From JAXGQD01 sp040766665 (lineage in GTDB: Bacteria > Bacillota > Clostridia > Saccharofermentanales > Fastidiosipilaceae): a stretch of DNA of 64,000 bases. The notes below the pieces were generated by a model that did not search any database, was not told the DNA's origin, and saw nothing but the letters and a program-made list of their open reading frames with translations. Where the stretch lies: assembly GCA_040766665.1 (NCBI GenBank), contig JAXGQD010000010.1, positions 1-64,000 on the forward strand. Direction: 5' to 3'. Numbering within the stretch: the first letter of the stretch is position 1; each line of letters opens with the position of its first letter. Both the position numbers and the translations under genes were made by a program. This document shows, one piece after another, positions 60,718-64,000 of this stretch.

Positions 60718-62182
60718 CGACATTGTCCACCCAGCGATCGGCCTTGTTTTCGACAATCGTGAGCACTTGTTCTTCGGCCAATTCACCGAGTTTATCATCC
60801 GTAGTTTTAATCTGTGGTTCGTCTATATGCATGAGTACCTTGGCGATACGTTTATCGTCCATTTCCAGTACCTTGAAACGGTAATTGCGATACTCAATCT
60901 CCGGCTGCTCATCTTCATCGGGGATACGGTCGAGTTGATGCAGGACCAGACCGGCGATTGTTTCATAATCCGCATCCTCATCATTGAAATAGAATTCAGG
61001 TATGCCCTTGACCATATCATCCAGATAAGTCAGACCATCGATGACATAACTGCCATCGGCGTTTTCGGTGAACTCGGGCACTTCATCGTCATATTCGTCT
61101 TGGATATTGCCGACAATTTCTTCCAATACGTCTTCAAGCGTAACCAATCCGGCGACGCCGCCATATTCATCAATCACAATAGCCATGGCTTCGTGCGAGA
61201 GCTGTAACTCCTTAAACAAATCATCGATATTCTTAGATTCCGGAACAAAAACAGGCTCGCGCATGATTTTTTTAATATCGAATTCAGAGCGATCATATTT
61301 GGATATGAAGTATAGTAGGTCTTTAACATTCAGGATACCAATGATCTGATCGATATTATCCTCGTAGACCGGTAGGCGGGTATAGCCTTCTTCTTTACTT
61401 AGCTCGAGGACTTCATCATAAGTGGCGATGCTGGATAGTCCGCTAATGTTCTTACGATGCACCATAATCTCAGAAACGCCTTTGTCATTAAACTCAAAGA
61501 TGTTTTGAATCATCTCGCTCTCGCTGGTCTCGATTTGACCGCTGGAAGAGGAAACGTCTATCATCATGCGGATTTCTTCTTCGGTGATGTTCTTTTCATT
61601 AGTATTCGGATCGATGCCAAAGAGTTTCAACACCAGATTCGTTGAGTGGGTCAGAAAGACAGTAAAGGGACGAACGACCAATCCGAAGCCGCGGATGACG
61701 TTAACACCTTTTTTGGCTACTTGCTCGGGATACTTCATACCAATCTGTTTCGGCACCAGTTCACCCAGGACCAGCGAAAAATACGAGAGAATGAGTGTGA
61801 CCACAATTAGTGAAACAGATCTTAAAATGGGATATTTCTCCATAGGATCAATGGCAAAATACAACAAATCACCAAACTGAGATCCGGCAAAAGCTGAGGA
61901 TAAGAATCCTGCAAAGGTCACACCGACTTGGATGGTCGCCAAAAAACGTCCGGGATTTTCGATGAATCGTAAGATCTTCTTATAGGTTTTATTGCCGCTT
62001 TCAGCCAGCTTGCGGATTTTATTGTCATTGAGAGTGATAATCGCCATCTCTGTTGCGGAGAAGAAACCGTTAATAAAAATGAGTACGACGACGATGATAA
62101 TACTGATGAAGGTTGAACTGCCTTTCGCTTCGGCAGTGAGTAATAGATTTTGTGACTGGCGTAACCAACTGTCAACGTCCAA
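60707..62182 (-). CDS. CNNM/CorC-HlyC family membrane protein
   Basis: A probable divalent-cation (Mg2+/Co2+) transport-linked protein. N-terminal DUF21/CNNM membrane domain with about four hydrophobic helices (FISIIIVVVLIFINGFFSATEMAI, LATIQVGVTFAGFLSSAF, LILSYFSLVLGELVPK), then a CBS pair (IMVHRKNISGL, YTRLPVYEDNIDQIIGILNVKDLL, IVIDEYGGVAGLVTLEDVLEEIVG) and the C-terminal CorC_HlyC domain. About 491 residues. TTG at 62182 is the likely start because GGAGGT lies 9 bases upstream; a GTG at 62203 would extend it by 7 residues but has a GGGAG site too close. Converges with the radical SAM gene. Confidence 0.9.
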   Translation of the reverse strand: MDVDSWLRQSQNLLLTAEAKGSSTFISIIIVVVLIFINGFFSATEMAIITLNDNKIRKLAESGNKTYKKILRFIENPGRFLATIQVGVTFAGFLSSAFAGSQFGDLLYFAIDPMEKYPILRSVSLIVVTLILSYFSLVLGELVPKQIGMKYPEQVAKKGVNVIRGFGLVVRPFTVFLTHSTNLVLKLFGIDPNTNEKNITEEEIRMMIDVSSSSGQIETSESEMIQNIFEFNDKGVSEIMVHRKNISGLSSIATYDEVLELSKEEGYTRLPVYEDNIDQIIGILNVKDLLYFISKYDRSEFDIKKIMREPVFVPESKNIDDLFKELQLSHEAMAIVIDEYGGVAGLVTLEDVLEEIVGNIQDEYDDEVPEFTENADGSYVIDGLTYLDDMVKGIPEFYFNDEDADYETIAGLVLHQLDRIPDEDEQPEIEYRNYRFKVLEMDDKRIAKVLMHIDEPQIKTTDDKLGELAEEQVLTIVENKADRWVDNVEKQ

Positions 62183-62300
62183 GTAGTTTAGACCTCCGTA
62201 CACGACTCCCAGCTGCGTCTACGACTATTAAAGGGCATCCTGCCAATCGTACCGGTACTGTAAGTCGGATGGCCACCTTTGTGACCGAAACAACAAGAAA

Positions 62301-62329
62301 ACTATAATATAGTTTACAAGATTTTTCAA
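62301..62329 (-). promoter_or_regulatory. Promoter of the corC-like gene
   Basis: On the minus strand TTGAAA, 17-base spacer, TATAGT (5 of 6). The -10 lies inside a perfect 17-bp palindrome AAACTATA-A-TATAGTTT (62299-62315), so a dimeric repressor could bind there, or the symmetry may be chance in an AT-rich promoter. Confidence 0.6.
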
Positions 62330-62489
62330 TGAATACGCTTATCTAGGCCTACTTTCAGCCCAGCGAAGTACGGATTAAAGAATAATTTTTGATGTTAATT
62401 GCAAAATTCTGGAAGAAACAGCTGATTTAGCATAAAATTAATACAGATAAGTTTTTTCTCTTATACATGAAATAACAGGAGGTGTTGAG

Positions 62490-63575
62490 ATGTTGAGAGT
62501 AGGTTTGCTGACCAGCGGCGGTGACTGTCAAGGCCTAAACGCTGCCTTGCGCGGCGTGGCAAAATCCTTATATGAACAGGTAAAAAGCGTAGAAATATAT
62601 GGTTTTCGTGACGGTTACAGAGGGCTGATGCTGGGTGATTATAATTTCATGTCACCCGGTGATTTTTCAGGCATCTTAACCAGAGGCGGAACTATCTTAG
62701 GGACTTCAAGGCAATCTTTTAAACTGATGCAAGAGGATATGGATGCAGGCGATTCCGGTACCAGACTCGAAGCGATGAAAGCCACCTATAACCGCCTAAA
62801 CCTCAATTATTTGGTTATTCTAGGTGGAAACGGCACACATAAGACCGCCAACCTCTTAGCTGAAAATGGATTAAATGTGATCACTCTGCCCAAAACCATT
62901 GATAACGACTTGTGGGCAACGGACATGACCTTTGGTTTTCAAAGTGCAGTGAATATTGCGACTTTGGTCATCGATAGCATTCATTCGACGGCTACCTCAC
63001 ACGGTAGGATTTTTGTCATTGAACTCATGGGACACAAAGCCGGTTGGTTGACTTTGCATGCAGGTTTAGCCGGCGGTGCCGACATTATTTTGATTCCAGA
63101 AATTCCCTATAAACTGAAATCAGTCATTGCTGCTCTTGAAAAAAGACGTGATGAAGGAAAAACATTCTCGATTATTGCAATGGCAGAAGGTGCAATGACG
63201 ACCGATGAAGCCGAACTATCGAAAAAAGCCTTTGCCAAAAAACGCAGCGAAGAGGGCTATCCATCAGTTGCTTATCAATTAGCCGCCGAACTGGGTGAGA
63301 GGATGGGTCAAGAAATCCGCGTCACCGTACCGGGACATTTCCAACGTGGCGGTGAGCCGAGTGCGTATGACAGAGTTTTAGCCAGTCGTTGTGGTGCCAA
63401 GGCAGCAGAATTTATCCTCGATGGTAAGAAAAGCCTGATGGTAGGTATTAAAGGCGATAAAACCGTGGGCTTCCCTTTGGAGGATGTCGCAGGAAAGCTC
63501 AAAGTCGTACCTCAAGACGATGAATTAATCCGCTTCGGACGCAGTCTGGGTATACGCTTCGGTGATGAAAAATAA
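62490..63575 (+). CDS. pfkA: 6-phosphofructokinase
   Basis: Phosphorylates fructose 6-phosphate, the committed step of glycolysis. The 361-residue protein has LTSGGDCQGLNAALRG (nucleotide site), ILTRGGTILGTSR, LGGNGTHKTA (residues 111-120), LPKTIDNDLWATD (133-145) with catalytic Asp, ELMGHKAGWLTL and VPGHFQRGGEPSAYDR. The donor-site pair (Gly in GGNGT, Lys in PKTIDND) is mixed: Gly at the first site is usual for ATP enzymes, while Lys at the second is usual for PPi enzymes. The expected Asp of GGDG is Asn here. Donor therefore left open. AGGAGG ribosome-binding site. Confidence 0.9.
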   Translation: MLRVGLLTSGGDCQGLNAALRGVAKSLYEQVKSVEIYGFRDGYRGLMLGDYNFMSPGDFSGILTRGGTILGTSRQSFKLMQEDMDAGDSGTRLEAMKATYNRLNLNYLVILGGNGTHKTANLLAENGLNVITLPKTIDNDLWATDMTFGFQSAVNIATLVIDSIHSTATSHGRIFVIELMGHKAGWLTLHAGLAGGADIILIPEIPYKLKSVIAALEKRRDEGKTFSIIAMAEGAMTTDEAELSKKAFAKKRSEEGYPSVAYQLAAELGERMGQEIRVTVPGHFQRGGEPSAYDRVLASRCGAKAAEFILDGKKSLMVGIKGDKTVGFPLEDVAGKLKVVPQDDELIRFGRSLGIRFGDEK

Positions 63576-63601
63576 GCGCAACTGCTAACTATTCTACTCA
63601 C

Positions 63602-63641
63602 TTATCTCTCTAAGGCTGACAGCCGAGGAGAGATAATTTTT
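63602..63641 (+). terminator. Terminator of pfkA
   Basis: TTATCTCTC / GAGAGATAA perfect stem with an inner GGCTGACAGCC mini-hairpin in the loop, followed by TTTTTA, 26 bases after the stop. Confidence 0.85.
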
Positions 63642-63648
63642 ACGCACA

Positions 63649-63680
63649 AAAAAGGGATGCCTTAGTTTTGAGACATCCCT
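63649..63680 (-). terminator. Terminator of the hydrolase gene (minus strand)
   Basis: Read on the minus strand, AGGGATG / CATCCCT closes a 14-base loop and is followed by TTTTTTG. It lies 22 bases beyond the stop of the partial minus-strand gene. Confidence 0.75.
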
Positions 63681-63701
63681 CGGTATTGATTTTTTAATAG
63701 T

Positions 63702-64000
63702 TTAAGGTGCAAAGAACATCGTGTTGTCGTGTGTTGCGCGGTGATCAAGTGTGCCCCACCATGAACCGGGACTGTATGCATAAGTGGTACAAAAGTATAT
63801 GACATCTCTTTCGAAAGCGGTAATGCCATATAGAGCATCCATCGCCGCTTGACGCTGACTATCGGTGACGTGAATATTTAGATAACGTCCACTGGAATAA
63901 ACATCATATTGGTTAGGTGCAGTCAGTACTTCAGAAAGCGTGCCCCACTTGCCGCTGAGAGCACGATTAATGATGGTCTGTGCAATCATCAGCTGTCCTT
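63702..64000 (-). CDS. SleB-like cell wall hydrolase, 5' end outside window
   Basis: The frame is open to the window edge (GQLMIAQTIINRALSGKWGTLSEVLTAPNQYDVY), so only the C-terminal 98 residues or so are seen. AQTIINRA and ALYGI...VIYF fit the hydrolase_2/SleB lytic transglycosylase-like domain used in spore cortex lysis and vegetative wall turnover. The catalytic Glu, expected earlier in the protein, is outside the window. The apparent ATG at 63989 is internal. Spore function cannot be judged from this fragment. Confidence 0.7.
   Translation of the reverse strand, partial: GQLMIAQTIINRALSGKWGTLSEVLTAPNQYDVYSSGRYLNIHVTDSQRQAAMDALYGITAFERDVIYFCTTYAYSPGSWWGTLDHRATHDNTMFFAP

Noticed and set aside
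62204..62489. Riboswitch or T-box upstream of pfkA
   Set aside because: No T-box motif, no recognisable aptamer and no terminator were found in the gap; only the divergent corC promoter could be supported.

Overview
The window reads as a chromosomal segment of a Gram-positive Bacillota bacterium, most likely a clostridial lineage with a mid-range GC content. The grounds are gene order and gene types: the block rpsB-tsf-pyrH-frr-uppS-cdsA-dxr-rseP-ispG-polC, the block priA-def-fmt-rsmB-rlmN-stp-prkC-rsgA-rpe-thiN, a PolC-type replicative polymerase, a PASTA-domain Ser/Thr kinase, GTP-dependent PEP carboxykinase and a CtsR-type operator. I cannot name genus or species from the sequence alone. 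Nearly everything is core housekeeping. Accessory DNA is limited to one decayed ISLre2-like insertion sequence and one small MITE-like element.

Layout. 0-6.6 kb: GTP-PEPCK (5' end outside the window), a ZapA-like protein, a U32 peptidase-family RNA hydroxylase-like protein, dUTPase, TsaD and SmpB. 6.7-19.8 kb: translation factors (S2, EF-Ts, RRF), UMP kinase, undecaprenyl-diphosphate synthase, CdsA, the MEP-pathway enzymes Dxr and IspG, the site-2 protease RseP, and a PolC reading frame broken five times. 19.8-31 kb: PriA helicase, formylation and deformylation enzymes, two RNA methyltransferases, the Stp/PrkC phosphatase-kinase pair, RsgA, Rpe and thiamine pyrophosphokinase, packed with many overlapping start and stop codons. 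31-34.5 kb: an aminotransferase with an upstream XRE regulator on the minus strand, divergent from infC-rpmI-rplT with its attenuator leader. 34.5-38.3 kb: a SpoU methyltransferase and a translationally coupled TrkA-TrkA-TrkH potassium uptake operon. 38.3-39.85 kb: the insertion sequence. 39.9-43.3 kb: aconitase and citrate synthase, an oxidative half-branch toward isocitrate. 43.3-54.5 kb: metallophosphoesterase, DUF1349 protein, tRNA-Glu, UvrA, a zinc-finger ClpE/ClpC-type ATPase under a probable CtsR operator, ArgJ, a glutathione-peroxidase-like enzyme, a metallo-beta-lactamase-fold protein and Maf. 54.6-64 kb: tRNA-His, tRNA-Gln, tRNA-Lys, DinB, HflK-HflC, a HerA-like ATPase, a PflX-like radical SAM protein, a CorC/HlyC membrane protein, a phosphofructokinase, and a cell-wall hydrolase cut by the window end.

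The most unusual signal is the number of single-base frame breaks in genes that should be essential: five in polC, one each in rsmB, an aminotransferase and the first trkA, two in aconitase, and several in the transposase. In each housekeeping case the protein similarity continues without loss in the next frame. Assembly or sequencing indels are the simplest explanation, but the breaks cluster at 17.5-19.2 kb and 38.5-40.5 kb and should be checked against reads. Other points of interest are an AUC start codon for infC behind a leader terminator, a Clp ATPase whose N-domain is a four-cysteine zinc finger, degenerate nucleotide-binding glycine motifs in both TrkA proteins, and a phosphofructokinase with an unusual GGNGT active-site loop. 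I saw no clear defence, CRISPR, phage or secondary-metabolite system.
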